From: Blasia pusilla
Taxonomy: Eukaryota; Marchantiophyta; Marchantiopsida; Blasiales
NCBI GenBank assembly: GCA_050084515.1
Contig: CM114271.1
Coordinates: 34,100,001 to 34,164,000 of the forward strand
DNA: 64,000 nt
Direction of reading: 5' to 3'
Both the position numbers and the translations under genes were made by a program. The notes beneath the pieces were generated by a model, which saw only the letters and a list, made by a program, of their open reading frames with translations, made no database searches and had not been told where the DNA came from. How positions within the stretch are numbered: position 1 is the first letter of the stretch; each line of letters begins with the position of its first letter. Positions 1-11,608 of the stretch are shown here, piece after piece.

Positions 1-3000
1 TACTAATAGAAATTAGCTTTATTAAACTAAGCAAAACAAGAGGGAAGGCACATAAGAGGATACACTCCAACCAAAGACTAATTAAGATAGTTTTTCAAGG
101 GATTTGCTGATTTTCTTCATATATGTAATCATTAAATATTTTCTCTATGTAGGATTAGTGCTATGATATAGAAAGATATGCACTACCTAGAATATGGGAA
201 GACTCCACTCCGATGGGAGCTGGTCTCCATCCCCCCTTAGAGGCCTTGACTTTGTCATCTTAATATGTGGATGACGCATAATGCCATTTTTTTTCCGCCA
301 AAGGAAAATTAGACTCGAGAAGTGAGAAGAGGAAAGGTTATAAGTTTTATTTACATTTCCTCACATATTGTCATCCTTCTTAGTTCCTCAAAAGCATTTA
401 ATTTCCTGTATGGAGAGTAAATGCTATACCATGTCGATCGCCAATTTATACTCCATCCATTCTTGGGTATCTTACTAGTCTTGCTAATGGGAGATGTTAA
501 TGGATGGCCCTAGTATCTGTCTAACCAATAAAGTAAAATGCCAAATGGTATGTTCACTATCCTTTCTCCAACTTGAATAAAATAACTTTGAATTTTTTTA
601 ATCTAGTAAAACATCATAATTGATACTTTACTTCGTACCATTATTTAATAGTTATAGGGAGACTACGTGTGCTTAAAATCCGATTCTTCCGGACTTCCTT
701 CCACTCTCCGATAGTCAAAAGACGTCCTAATACCCCCCACGCGCGAGAGGAAACGAAAGTTGCGAAAAGAAAAAGAAGCGGATAAGGCAATTTTCAATAT
801 GCAGCGCGAGCGGGAGATTCGGAAGGCGCCTAAGCTGAACACGGAGGTCATGGGGGGCGTCATCACATGTAATGGCCAACGGTCCCCTTTCTAAATTCAG
901 CCTCTGCGTAGCGGTGTCAAGTGGTATCTTGAGGCACCGCTATTCTAGCCGTAGTCCTGCTAGAAAGGCGAACTTGCGAAGCAGTCGTGGACGGACTCGG
1001 TAGTGGCCGTCACCGATTCTGGGACCCGGTAGCCGGTCGTACTGATGTGTAACTTCCAATCCGCACTTCCGTTGACCCGGAGTTCGGCATCCTGCTCTAA
1101 CGGTCGCGACGAATGGAGAGGGAGTTTGGTAGTCGGTGACCGGTCAACAGTGGCAGTTGCTAGCTGCCCCTCTTTCCGGAATTCCGCCGGAGCACTGGGA
1201 GACCTTCCTTTGCGGCTTTGCCTTCCCACTCTGACCTCACGGGGAGATATTGCCGATCAAGACCAAAAGGCATTTATTTCGCGTCGGGAAATTTTAATTA
1301 AATATTTGAATCGAAACTAGATTGCGGGTGCTCGACGACCGGAGCTGCTGGTATTCGGTACGGCGGATCGGGGGAGAATTTACGTGGGGTTTGAAAGCAT
1401 CACGCGTGACCAGCCATCACTCATCAAGTCTGGTACGAACTGCAGGCCCCCCGATCTCGTCCCGTACCATATTCCTGTCAGGAATATGGTCCCCCGTAGA
1501 TACTCAGAGGCATACCGGGAATTACCGAAAGTCACCTATACGGGTCTAGGAATTCTCAAATACCCGTCGGGAATTTCAAGCTAAAAAAATTAGCGTCGGG
1601 AAACAGCTAAACAATTTCTAAATTCTAGTTGCTACGAGGCTTTCTTGCTAGGTTCATTTTTTATGTGGAAATTTTTTTAAAACACTTGGAGGAAAACATC
1701 TTCGAGAAAATATGTGAGACCTTAAATTGAAGTGGTAAATTAGAGGGGACTAGTATAACTAGGGTGAAAATCACTGTTAGATTATGTTACATTGTACACG
1801 TGCCATCACCACATAGAACCAAAATGGACACGTGTCGAAATCAGACAAGGGATTTCCCAAACCCCGTCAGTAATATGAATGAAATAAAATTCGGAGAAAA
1901 TGAAAATGGATATTAAATTGCAATTTCTATGTCATTAACAACACCCCTCTCACCGATGAACACCTCACAAACCCGTTCTTGGGACATATGTCCTCATCTC
2001 ACATATTTATTTAGTGCAAACAAGTATTATTGGGTGTAGGGTAACTTTCAAATAAAATGTTCCAATTAAATGAAATGACTTGTGCATTGGCATCTTATTC
2101 ATCACATGTTATTCGATCACAAAAAGGAATTGTAGTGACAAACAAAAAGAAATCCACACATAGAAAATTTACAAATAAATTATAATTGGGATTACATAAC
2201 TTTTTACATGTCTTGGGTGTATAATAGTGTATGTATGATTAAATTTTTTAATGATGATAAATAAATAATTCATGTAACATTGAGATGAATTTTTTTTAAT
2301 TCATCTCAATGTTACATGATCAATTTTCGTCTCATGGGAATTTTATGAGCTCAAATGACCCTATGAGGCTTCTCTTCAAAAAGTAACATGTATATTTTTG
2401 GTCCATGGGTCTAAGAGTTACACGATTCAGACCAAAAAGATTAATAGCAATGGGAAATTAAAAAGTGTTTGTTAATGTATAGTTCTCGAAGGAAGACATT
2501 AATGATGGTATACACAAATTCAAATAAGTCATGCATAAAATATAGAGATGTTTTAAATCGAAATCTTCTTTTACCATAATAATATAAATTTGAAAAGATA
2601 AGAGAATATAGAAACGATGGGAATAAAATATAATTTCTAACCAATATCCCTTAAATTTATTTATTTATAATTGTAAAATGGATCTCGCCCTAGTCCGGTA
2701 TCAGCGCTTGAATGCTCGTTCCTAGTGTACTAATCATCCTTGTATCGAATACTTATCTCCGTCAGCAACTGCGGAATGGGCTCTCATTATTAACCCTCCA
2801 TCAGTTGATTCCGTCCGTCCCTCCCTCATGTCCGTGCTTTCCTCCCCTCTCTTCAATTAAATTCTACGCACCTTTCCTGCGGGAGCTCCACAGGTACGTT
2901 CACCCGACGGCATATGTCTCCCGTGCCTTCTGCCACGCGCACTCGCGGGTCTGGACTCTGGGGCTGCGAATTGTGCTGCTGCGTTGCATAGATTCATCGC

Positions 3001-3588
3001 CGTTCAGATGACAGGACGTCACTGGAGGAGATTTTGATGTGGCCGGCGGTCGATCGATCGGATCTCATAGTTGTTTATCATCTGTGCTTGCTACCGGTTC
3101 TACAATAAGATACTGCGCACTGTTGTCTTGTTGTGGCCCGCGAGATGTTTGGTAGCTGGTCTAGCTGTTGTAGAAGTATATGATGCAATGCGAGCGTGGC
3201 GCATCCGGATAGATTCCGCACAATCGACTTGAGGCGGTCGAGTGCTCCATGCACACTACTGACTGCGTTGCTTTGAATTGATCCGTCGCGCTTGTTGCAA
3301 CGCCGGGAGCTTCATGCATGGCATGAATCCGCCGGGATCCATCTCGCTCGTCTCACTATCTGCGGCACGTTCCCCGCACGTTTAGGCACTAGCAGCGTCC
3401 AAGCAGGGGCTGAAGCGAAGACGGACGGTACTTAATGTGTACACACTCTCTCTCAGTCCCTCTTCAGTCCCACGGGCCTCTCGGGTCCTCGTGGACAACA
3501 GATCAGTTCTTTCATTTACTCTCACTTTCTCCTTCTCCAATCGTCAGGGATCCTTAAGCAATTCCGCAGCAATCCCCGAGCGATCGAG
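1..3588. other. Intergenic DNA and 5' flank of the EFR3-like gene
   Basis: No gene is recognised. Positions 1-660 and about 1600-2680 are AT-rich with many stops in all frames. Positions about 660-1580 are clearly GC-richer and hold overlapping short ORFs on both strands (for example 960-1229 minus against 1045-1320 plus). None has a recognisable domain and opposite strands are open together, so I read them as chance ORFs in a GC-rich patch. Positions 2700-3588 directly precede the EFR3-like start codon and probably hold its promoter and 5' UTR; I see no convincing TATA box there. Confidence 0.6.
2271..2318. repeat. Perfect 21-bp inverted repeat with a T6 loop
   Basis: The left arm at 2271-2291 and the right arm at 2298-2318 are exact reverse complements, separated by six T residues. 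The flanks are AT-rich and hold no coding sequence. An RNA from either strand would form a 21-bp hairpin. It could be a foldback element, a small-RNA precursor or a transcription-end hairpin; nothing in the sequence chooses between these. Confidence 0.8.
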
Positions 3589-6500
3589 ATGGGGATTATA
3601 TCTAGGAGGGTACTGCCGGTGTGCGGCAGTCTCTGCGTTTTTTGTCCTGAAATGCGAACAAGATCTCGTCAGCCGGTGAAGCGATACAAGAAGCTCTTGA
3701 CAGATATTTTCCCCAAGTCTCAGGTCTAAATCTTCCCCTTGCTTCTAGGCAATGCAGTGGATCTGGTACTATGTTTGTGTCAACTATCTGCATTGTTTAG
3801 TAACGATTTCCTCAATTCCGGCTCGGTGTTGAGGTTGCTGAATCATGCACACAGGCGAGATTTGCTCATGCTGAAGTGCTGGCTGCAGGATGAACTTCCC
3901 AACGATCGCAAGATTTCAAAACTGGTTGAGTATGCTTTGAAGAATCCGTTGCGTATACCCAAGGTGCTCCTCTTATTTACCCCAACGAATCATTGAAGTC
4001 GTCTACCAGGATCGAGGTTCTCAATACTGTAGGATAAATCGACGGACGTCCGAGGATTGGCGTCGCGGTTCACTACCTGGACGTCCTACATATCTGGAGA
4101 TTGGGACCTAAGAAACTTCCTGCAGGGCACAGATCGTGGGATAATTGTGGGAATCATGGCCATTGCACCGCATTCGTGTTATCTTACGCAGGGACGGGTG
4201 ACCAAGTTGGCTAACGTTTGGTTGCGTTGGCAGTTCTTCCATTAAACTGTGATCAACCTGCCCATCCAATGTATCCATTCCCATAAGTTTCAGCGACTTG
4301 GGCATATCATTAACCTCGCGGATGGAACAAGGTCTCCGTCAGTGGGAATCTATAAGTTTGGAAGGGAATTGGAGTCTCGTCAAGAGGAGGTGTTTTCCCA
4401 TGAAGTATATGTGGGAAGAATCACATCTTTTCCATTCACGTGAAGGCCATAGATCAGAGTTTCCAGCTAATGGATGACTCGTCAAATTATGTAGGTTTAG
4501 TCGTCATCAGAGGAAAGTTTGTAGGTGTTTCCTGGTTGATTATTTGTTAGTTTTTAGCAGTCGACTTCATTGTTAACTGTGTTTAGTCTTCTCGTGAATT
4601 GCCGCAATCTGCAGATTGCTGATGCTCTCGAAACTCGAGGGTATAAGGAATTGAGAAGCGACCATTCCCGTTCTGTGGAAGTCGTAATGCGAACCTACAG
4701 CAAGTTGCTGTCGTCATGCCGTGATCAGATGTAAGTCTTAACCTACTTATCGTCGTCAACGCTCATGATATTTAACTCGTCAATCTAAACGTAAGTTAGC
4801 AGCGAAAATATGCTTGTCTCTGCGTTTAATCGTCCTCGCATCCTTGTAACTCTCTTTGGGATAGACCTTCGGAGAGCAAATGGTGAAAGAGACATCAGTT
4901 GTTTTCCCTGCAAGAAAGTGTAGGGAGCCTTCTGCCGCTTATCCTGCTTATGTTGTCGCCACAATCCACTGCCAAAAGGAGTCCCCTGCTCAGCGTATCA
5001 CTAAATGGAAAACTTGAGAATAAATAGACTCGGAATGATCACGGATGAGGGAGAGATCTTAAGTAGCTTTCTTGTTATCCGAATGCAAATTGCACAAAAT
5101 CACGATACAACAAGCAGTACACAAGAAGCACAAGATGAATCTAATCTAGTAACATCTACTTTCATCTCTAGGACATGGCTGACATGTACAGAGACCGATT
5201 GTAGGCCGCTTTTTGCAAGGAGTATTCTGAACATGATCAAAGCTCTTTTTGATCAAGTTCGACAGGATCCAATGCGAATTCTAGGGAGTGTTGCCCTGGT
5301 AGACTTCCTAGAGAATCAGGTAATGTAGAGTTTGTGATTTGCTGAATTCCAGAAAGTGGGATTTTTCCTGTCTTATTTTAGAGCGAGATGGTCTCTTCCA
5401 AAGTTGGCGACTTGTTAATTCCCAGTAAGATAGGGTCATGGGATCTAGAGCTATTGCGTCCTTGTTTCCTGTGAATTTTAGATTCAATACTTAAACTTCG
5501 GATAGTGGATTGTGGACTTTGCAAGCAGACGGATTCAACATACCTGCGTAATGTAGATGCCTTTCTTCCAAAGTTGTGTGCAATGGGTCGTGAGACTGGT
5601 GATGAGACCAAAAGGATGCAGTTACGTGCAGCTGGGCTGCAAGCACTTGCTGCCATGGTATCAAGTCTATTTCGTCCTGTGTTGATTTGCCTTTTACAAT
5701 CTTGTAAGCTACAAAATGTTAGCATCTCCAAGGTTGTGGACAATTTGTAGTCAGCAGGTGAGCTTAAATACGGAAGTGACAATGACGTCGGACTCAGGTG
5801 AGGTTTTGACTCCTTGAATCATGTTTCCTTTAATCAAACAGATCAGCTTCATGGGCAAGTATTCACATATACCGGCAGAGTTTGAAGATGTACGTTACCA
5901 TCTTACCTGTAAGGGCTTTTGTGTACTGTGTAGTTGTGATCCTAGATGTGTACTTTTGCTGTATGTGCCATGGAGTCACGTTCACTTACTACCCGTGTCA
6001 AGTTGTGCTCCAAGTGGAGTGTTTCTGCCACCAACATGGGGCTTCTTAAAGTGTAGGTAATGTCTTTGACCAAGAGTCATGGAACTACTAGCTGCATGAT
6101 AAGTGTGAAGGTCAGGACAGTTATATTAGAACTGGTCTATCAGTCAGCCTTAAGGTTGTGGGAATTATGGAGTGTGAGCAAGTCTCATGTGAGCTGTCAT
6201 TGCTCCCATAAGGACTATTTTTTGGCTTGTCCATGCAGATCGTAGCTGTGATATTGGACAATTATGATGCTGATATTGCTGACTTGGAGGTTGAGCTACA
6301 AGAGAGGAGTGAGCCACAGACTAATAATAATAACTGGGTAAAGGAGGTACTGCAAGGTGAAGGCAGAGGGGCTGTATCTGCCATGAAGGGAGCCATTGCA
6401 AAGCTATATTCGCATAAAGAAAATGCTCGGTCAAAGGACCCTACAAAATTGACTAGGTACTAATCTTGATCTATTTTGCCATTTGTCACAATGATCAATC

Positions 6501-9500
6501 TTAACACTCATTGCAGCAGTCTTTGTGAAATCGTAATTAGGGCAGCAATAATCTTTACCTTCTTGTCAGACACTTCTGATTATACAGGCGAATTTAACGT
6601 TTCAATGCCTGCCTAAGGTCAACCATTGAGAACATTGTTACGTTTGTTTGTGGATGACTGGAGGTTTACATTTCAATGCTTGCTTGAGTTTAGGCTCAAG
6701 GTCAACCAAATGAGAAGAACTATGTCATGCTTGTCTGTGGATGGTTTTTGGAAATCAGAGACATGTTTTCACATTAATTGACCTGCCTTGACTGATCTTT
6801 GAATGTCACCCTTGATGTGACAGTATGGAGGCAGAGTCACCAAAGGTGTGGTCTCAGATTTGTGTCCAGAATCTGGCTAGATTAGCCAAGGAAGCTACCA
6901 CAGTGCGACGAATATTGGATCCTATGTTCCAGTATTTTGATAGAAGTAGTGTTAATTGGTCACCTGAAGAAGGCCTTGCCCTTCCAGTTCTTCGTGAGAT
7001 ACACTTTTTCATGGACAAGTCAGGCAAGTTCGTTGACAGGGAAAGCATCTTTCGTTGTTCATGGTTGTAATTTAAAAACTTCTGGTGTTTTATGATTGTA
7101 AAGGTCTTTCCCAGTTATACAGCATGCAAATGTTCAGACACTTGCTCATATTCAATCTTGATTGTGCAGGAAACGAAAAGTTGTTCCTTCCAGTGGTAGT
7201 AAGGCACCTTGATCATAAACTTCTTGTTGACCAGCCTGATCTGAAAATGAACATTGTGGAAGTCATTGGGACTTTGGCACGCCAATCAAAGGCAAAATCC
7301 AGTGTTGTGGATGTTGGATCCATGACTGAGCTTCTGCGACACCTCCGCAAAAGCATTCAGTACACCCGGGATACATCTCATGCTTCCCAAGTACAGATGC
7401 TTGAGGACCACAAAGCTCTTCAAACAGCATTAGAGGAGAGCCTTACTGAATTCGCGAAAAGGGTATCTGTAACTTGCTCTTGAAATCTTCCCAGCTAAAT
7501 CATTCTCTGTAGTAGTTCTGTTCATGTTGTGGTGGTGGTTCACTATGCGTCATCTCCTCACCCTCAATTACTAATGTTTGCAGGTTGGTAGTGCCGGTCC
7601 AGTTCTTGACATGATGGCATCAAATTTGGAAAAGCTTTCAACCAATCCTATGATTTCAAGAACAACTATTGAGGCTGTTTCTGTGCTGGCTCGTTGTGTT
7701 TCCTTTATTCCAGATCAGTCTTACACAGAACAGGTATCTCCAATATCTACAATTAATTTATTTTCTACTTTCTGCATAATGATCTACAGTTGATTTGTCT
7801 GGCAGATATTGATCTTCCATGTCTTGTTATGTTTGTGGACCTGCGTGTCAGCTCATTGTGGAATGCCTTGCACTAAAGTCAGCCTGTGTTCCAGTTGTTT
7901 CCAGAGGCATTGTTTCAGCAACTTGTACAGGCCATGATTCATTTTGATGCAGAAACCCGACTTCGTGCGCACCATGTACTTGCAGTTCTTCTGGCACCCA
8001 CTGCCAAACCTGCTGATGAACTTGACATTATGCGAACAGTACCTGAGGTGACCACTATGCTGGCAAGGACCTCTTCAGTATTCTCTACTGCAGCTGCACT
8101 GTTTGAGAAACTGAGGAGTGACAAATATGGATTTTCGTCTAGCTATAGGGACAGGGAGATCCAGAGGGATTCATCTGATGGAGATGAATTAAATAGGGAA
8201 AATGGAGAGATTATAGAATTCAAAAAAATAAGCTCTGTTAGAAAGAATGATGAGAATGGCGGTCCTTTGTCAAGCCCGAATCGGCTCTTTGGCTTTAAGC
8301 TGACAATGGATCGTACCACAGAGATTGGCCTGGATAGGTCTCCCTCACGACCAAGACGGCCTGCCAAGAGCCACAAAGATTTTGTAAGTGCATGCACTCC
8401 TTGTTTTGATCACCTATCACTTTCACATGTGTTGCGTGCTTTGCAATTAGGTCTTACTGCTGTTGGTGTGTGTTCTGTGGTTGTGTGAAAAGGAAATGAC
8501 TGCTGCAAGGCTTAGTGGACATCAAGCGGCTCTCCTTCTGTCTGCTTTGTGGATTCAAGCAAGCTTGCCAGACAATCTGCCCTCAAACTTTGAGGCGATT
8601 GCCCACACGTACATGTTGACTCTTCTATTCTCTCGTGCCAAGGTGGGGTGGCATCTTTCTTCATATAACATGAAAAGGAATTCTGTGTACAGTTTCTTTG
8701 TATGCATTTGTGCTCAAAAGATAATGAACTGTGAGTGGTAATAAAAGTCAATTGCTCTGACTTACCAATTCTGGCTAAGCTGGGATTGGAGGGTTGTTCA
8801 AAAAATTAGATATCATGGGAGTGTCAATTCATCCATCCATTCCGTTCTGGCTGAGCAACCACTGACCATGGACATATCATAACTTTTTGTAGACCTCCAG
8901 CCACAGCACCATTGCTCGTGCTTTTCAGCTGGCTTTCTCTATCAGGAGCTTGGCTCTTGACTGTGACAGTAAGATCTCAAACCCTTCCAACCAGCAATGC
9001 TTGTTGTATTCTCGGGCATGGGGCAAGCTCCTATCGTACGAAGAGGATTGGCTGTACACACCTGCCAGACATGAGCTTGGAGGTGTTTGACTTTATTGTC
9101 AATGTGAAAAGTGAATCTTGATGGTGACAACGGGTTAGGTGCATTGAAAGGCAGAAACTCCCAGTGCAAATTTGTCAACACCTTCAATGAAGAGTTTAGA
9201 ATCTTTACCGTACTTTAAATAAGGCAGTCTCCTGAGCTTTGAGTTCAGGGGTTATCCCTGAAATGGTTTGTCTTACTGCTTGCCCTGAACTTGTGCATGT
9301 GAGGTAGGTCCACCCATTCAGTTCCTTTCATGAATTATTGAATGATGGTGTATTGTGCAATTCAGACAACCAACTTCCACCATCAAGGCGTAGGTCTCTC
9401 TTCATGCTTGGGACTGCCATGCTTGTCTTTTCTGGTCGGGCATATAGTATTCCACAGCTTATTTCTTCTGCAAAGGCAGGTCTTACAAATGTTGTGGTGA

Positions 9501-11608
9501 GTTCCTGCAACATTTTTGATAACAACTGGTCCTCGAAAGATTTTTAAAAAAATGTTTACTTGAGTTCACTTTTGATAGTTCTCTGGGTTTATGAAGAGAA
9601 CAGGTTAGAATTGCTGTCTCTTTTGGTTCCTGAAATTATATCCAACTTTTTCCCTGAAGCTCTCAGGTCTTGATTCAATTTGATCCTTGGATGTGCAGAA
9701 GGATCCATATTTGGATCTTGTAGAGGACAACCGACTGAAAGTTGTTGCTGCAGCAACCATAAATTTAAAGGATTATGGCTCTGCCGCAGATGACCATGAT
9801 GCTCTCAAGTCCCTATCTTGCATATCCTTGCCTCAAAGCCAAACTTCTGAAGCTCTAGCTGATCTCATTCTTCAGAGTTCTACTTTCACAACAGAGGTGA
9901 GTGTAACAAGGCCTTAGGTTTATCTAAAAAAATGTTTTTTTATATACGTCGGACACCTTTTGGCAGGAGCATACTGGTTCTTTTTCTTATTATGGTGCTG
10001 GATAATTTGTGAGCAATGCAGTCTGAGGAATTTGCAGCAGACCAAATGCTTCAACCCTTCTCCCCAGACGAACTTCAAGGGTTGGGACAGCAGCTTTACT
10101 TAAATTCACCTCATCACACGCGACTATCTCATGGGGACTCTCTGGACTGCATTTCTTTTAATGATGTAGGTGCCGCTTTATTCTCCTTACAGGCAGCATA
10201 GTTTTGTGAAAATTCTGAGATATTTAATTAGATAATTGCAAAGTGCCCTCTGTGACAACCAGATTCTATGTAGTGAGGACTCTCTTGTCGGTGTCTTACA
10301 ATTCTGTGGTTGCTAAGTTGACATCCAATGATGGTGAATAGATTCTTTCAATGGTGACATCAGTTATTTGTCTCTTTTTTACAGTAGGATTTTAAATGCT
10401 GATCCTGGTAAAATGGGCATCAGAATATCAGTGATGCTATCATTACCTAGTTAAGTTGGACAAAAGAAAGATTAACAGCCTTGGAGCAGCTGAGATTCGC
10501 ACTTGATTGAGGACCCTCTAAAGTGGTTTACTTCTCCTGGCAGATTATAGCACACACAAGTGCATCTTTTGATGATGACCATGTCAGTGAAACTTCTGCT
10601 GGGGATCCATCTCGATTCCCTGCATGTTTCTCTACCCCAGCTCATGTGCAACACGCCATTGGGGTAACACAGCTTCTAGAAGCGGTAAGTTGCTTTTCAT
10701 GTTGGGTAGTTCCCTTTTTGTTTTCCGAAGTCGTTTTCTCTTGATTTTTCAGATTGATAACACATTGTTTCACCCGTACAGGCCCTTCAAACAGCAGGTC
10801 AAGTAGCATGTGTCCAGGTTCCAGACTCCCCATTGTCGTACAGAGCTATGGCTAGTCAGTGCGAAGCATTTGGGGTTGGAAGTAGGAGAAAGATGTTTTC
10901 TGTGTTGAGATTAGAAGCAGAGCAGGGTTCTATGCGCTTGACACTCCCTGATAAGGATTGGCCAGCCCTGATTTCCTTCACCGATGATCATCCTCAAGCG
11001 CAAGTTATGCAAGACACGGTAAAGTTTGGAAAATTGGCTTCTTTTCAAGGGGAGGATGACAATTTGGAATTGTTATTACTCACAAATGTCAGGATCTTGG
11101 TTTTAAGATGAGTTTTTGTTGTTCCCAATGACCACATGTTTATCTGGGGAAATGAACCTTATTTTTTGGTTACAAAGTGAGAAGAACTTGTCTAAGAGGT
11201 TGGCAGGCACTTTGATCTTGCCTTCAGTTAGCCAGACTCCTGTCCATGGAGGGTTAGGATATCTTCTTGGCTTCATGTAACAACTGTTGCATTTCCCATT
11301 GAGAGACTTGGTGCAATGATTGTCTGTATTTGGTATTGGATTTCAACTTTTGTTTGAGTTTGCATCTGATTCCTATCTGGAAAGAGTTCCTCATGCTTTT
11401 TTTATTTGGTGTCACTTTTGCGCAGCGATTGGAAGGCACACTGGAACTCTACGACTCACAAAGTACTCCGCTGCTGAAGCAAGTGTCACTTAATTCGATG
11501 TCTTTTAGCCCTGCTTGGCTCACACCTGCTGCTCCTGAACCTTGGCAAGTGTTCCGGCTCCCTCCAGCTAGCCCTTATGACAACTTTCTGAAGGCTGCTT
11601 GCTGCTAG
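3589..11608 (+). CDS. EFR3 / SEMI-ROLLED LEAF 2-like plasma-membrane scaffold protein, 19 exons
   Basis: Exons: 3589-3723, 3889-3963, 4615-4730, 5205-5319, 5529-5657, 5842-5889, 6239-6456, 6824-7023, 7170-7462, 7584-7733, 7895-8383, 8493-8642, 8893-8968, 9366-9496, 9699-9896, 10022-10165, 10544-10684, 10782-11018, 11426-11608. The total is 3228 nt and 1075 aa with phases consistent throughout. The protein starts MGIISRRVLPVCGSLCVFC, with a Cys cluster (C12, C16, C19) and then a basic stretch (RSRQPVKRYKK). In plant EFR3 proteins this end is S-acylated and holds the PI4K-alpha complex at the plasma membrane. HEAT/ARM-like helices fill most of the rest, including ILDPMFQYFD near residue 300 and NLPSNFEAIAHTY near 690. 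Residues about 560-650 are charged and probably disordered. The end RLPPASPYDNFLKAA (1059-1073) is a family hallmark. No internal stop is seen. The intron 8 donor is GC, and the exon 12 acceptor is the least certain junction. Confidence 0.93.
7024..7169 (+). other. GC-AG intron (intron 8) of the EFR3-like gene
   Basis: Exon 8 ends ...TCAG and the intron begins GCAAGT, the classic consensus for GC donors; the acceptor is TGTGCAG. Only this junction keeps frame. The split codon (G + GA) gives Gly, followed by NEKLFLPVVVRHLDHK, which matches the family. Using the downstream GT at 7031 would put exon 9 into a frame that stops within about ten codons. Confidence 0.85.

Noticed and set aside
960-1584. 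Overlapping ORFs on both strands in a GC-rich patch
   Set aside because: No domain, splice logic or codon signal; both strands are open together, as expected from base composition.
8455-8492. Longer exon 12 of the EFR3-like gene starting at the ...TTAG near 8451
   Set aside because: It is in frame but adds a hydrophobic run (VLLLLVCVLWLC) not expected in the family; the acceptor at 8491-8492 gives a better match, though RNA data should decide.
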